From positions 9,542,869-9,606,868 of the forward strand of contig NC_088711.1 in the NCBI RefSeq assembly GCF_963576615.1: a stretch of DNA of 64,000 bases, read 5' to 3'. Below are positions 63,201 through 64,000 of this stretch, one piece after another. The translations under genes were made by a program, and so were the position numbers. The first letter of the stretch is position 1. Every line of letters starts with the position of its first letter. This DNA comes from Watersipora subatra. Taxonomy: Eukaryota > Bryozoa > Gymnolaemata > Cheilostomatida > Watersiporidae. The notes beneath the pieces are model-generated. The model did no database searches and was not told the origin of the DNA. It saw only the letters and a list, made by a program, of their open reading frames with translations.

Positions 63201-63610
63201 TTCTATTGTTCTGGTGCAACTCTGCGGAGCTCATTGCATGTAGAATTCTTCGTACTCTGAACTCTTGCATCTTGTTTAAACAACCAACTATGCTGGTTTG
63301 AAGAGCATTTCATGGGGCTTAAAGAAACCTGTCTCACATTAAGTGTGTCATAATGCAGTGTTATTGCTGGGGTTGTCTATCTGGAAATTTGGGGCATTCA
63401 CCACCATTTACCACTTTCAGGAACACGTCAGCTCATCGGTAAGCATTTATGGATAGTTAATGAGTTAAACAGATGTTTACTTGCAGAATGAGTCATTGCA
63501 GAGGCATGCTGGGTTCACTGGTCAGGCTCCCATGTCTTCAAACAAGTTCAATAGTCTCACAGCTCTGATTATATTGGGTACTCTCTGCATTGGCATTAAT
63601 TTCCCTAATG
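57283..63610 (+). CDS. SLC38A10-like: SLC38A10-like amino-acid transporter, first 10 coding exons (3' end outside window)
   Basis: Multi-pass member of the amino acid/auxin permease (SLC38) family. Exons: 57283-57372, 57485-57602, 57707-57752, 58113-58206, 58340-58480, 58791-58912, 59614-59716, 61174-61356, 62609-62674, 63487-63610. All phases match, giving about 362 codons. The N-terminus LANSIMGVSLLAMPFCF is the family's TM1 signature. CGILLGTVLLLI and KRRSYEFLGAYDLFG follow, then LGICIAFHVIVGDLGPSLFS, SLPLSLMRNIESI, IFQCLPIFAMAFGCQ, the loop LYDALPEPS, GFFGYIAFYDKE, and FPLMVFPCRQSLNTLL. This order matches SLC38A10 through about nine membrane segments. The short exon 62609-62674 (NLIPLNRYQRSP) is a cytosolic loop. 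The last exon ends NFPN in phase 1, where the family continues with the next membrane segment. The long SLC38A10 C-terminal tail cannot be assessed. The start ATG follows no closer upstream in-frame ATG in the same exon. Confidence 0.92.
60470..60958 (+). mobile_element. tRNA-related SINE-like repeat, copy 3 (transporter intron)
   Basis: Homologous to 2670-3107 and, at its tail, to 3165-3300 (GTAACTGGACACGCGG and ACAAACATTGAG). It contains a duplicated CAGACAGACAAACA motif. It is in the intron between transporter exons 59614-59716 and 61174-61356. Confidence 0.6.
61440..61600. repeat. AT-rich tandem/inverted repeat
   Basis: Three copies of CATTAAATTTAAATGATAAT-type units with internal self-complementarity (ATTTAAATTTG/CAAATTTAAAT), in a transporter intron. 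Confidence 0.7.
62039..62327 (+). repeat. 24-bp purine-rich minisatellite, 12 copies
   Basis: Unit GGGTCGGAGTATGCGAGAGA plus GAGA, almost perfectly uniform, in the transporter intron before exon 62609-62674. Strong purine strand asymmetry. The 200-aa open frame across it is not a gene. Confidence 0.95.
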
Positions 63611-64000
63611 GTGAGTCTGTGTTGGTAATCCATTAACCTCTTCTCCATGATGGAAGCTTTTGATCAATCTTTCTGCAAGGAAATATATGCTGAAAGCAGG
63701 TACCTGATCCTTTTGGCCTACAGGAACTGATAACAGTGGGAGGGAACTCATGAATACTTTCGTTTTAATTAATATCTTGTCTACTCTGATGACAAGTTTG
63801 ATTAAATTTGTTAATTTTTCTCTTATTAAATTTATATATTATATATAATATTGGTTTATATATTTTTTATATATTTTGTATATTATAAAATATGTAATAT
63901 ATTGTCTAACATGTAAAATAGGTATATTATACATGTATATATGATATATATATAATATATTTTACATATTATATATAATATGGTAATTAATATATCATAT

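Overview
The window is animal nuclear DNA, AT-rich, with short exons and long introns, canonical GT/AG splice sites, a eukaryotic tRNA gene and many transposon-derived and tandem repeats. The gene content (a DOCK-family guanine-exchange factor, METTL27, an SLC38A10-type transporter and divergent TALE homeobox genes in tandem) fits an invertebrate, most likely a lophotrochozoan (mollusc-like). That placement is inference: no species-diagnostic sequence was recognised.

Layout. 1-19.9 kb: minus-strand 5' part of a DOCK1/2/5-like gene, 15 exons, from the SH3 domain to just past the DHR-1/C2 domain; the catalytic DHR-2 part lies beyond the left edge and the first coding exon was not found. Its introns hold five minisatellites, two copies of a long-TIR MITE, tRNA-derived SINEs, a non-autonomous Helitron, a 31-base poly-G tract and a 102-bp-arm hairpin. 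19.9-25.6 kb: mostly featureless AT-rich DNA plus a clean 1,059-bp internally deleted piggyBac element with TTAA duplications and an intact 152-aa ORF. 25.6-31.5 kb: a complete five-exon METTL27-like methyltransferase on the plus strand.

32-54 kb: the most unusual part. A TALE homeobox gene is present as two intact tandem copies (37.4-41.3 and 48.1-51.2 kb, each 229 aa in four exons) and one inverted, truncated, frameshifted copy (32.3-33.3 kb). Decayed PIF/Harbinger transposase sequences lie between and around the copies, and a duplication junction falls inside Harbinger sequence. Intron 2 of both intact copies carries a 17-bp minisatellite (about 91 versus 43 units).

55-57 kb: two MITEs with visible target-site duplications and a minus-strand tRNA-Ala(AGC). 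57.3 kb to the right edge: the first ten coding exons of an SLC38A10-like amino-acid transporter on the plus strand, running off the window.

The genes are unrelated in function: cytoskeletal Rac signalling (DOCK), SAM-dependent methylation (METTL27), DNA-binding regulators (homeobox pair) and amino-acid transport (SLC38). No operon-like or co-regulated cluster is evident apart from the homeobox duplicates. Exon boundaries were set by reading splice sites and checking that codon phase and family-like peptide order stay continuous across every junction. All family assignments come from recognising conserved peptides, not from a database search.
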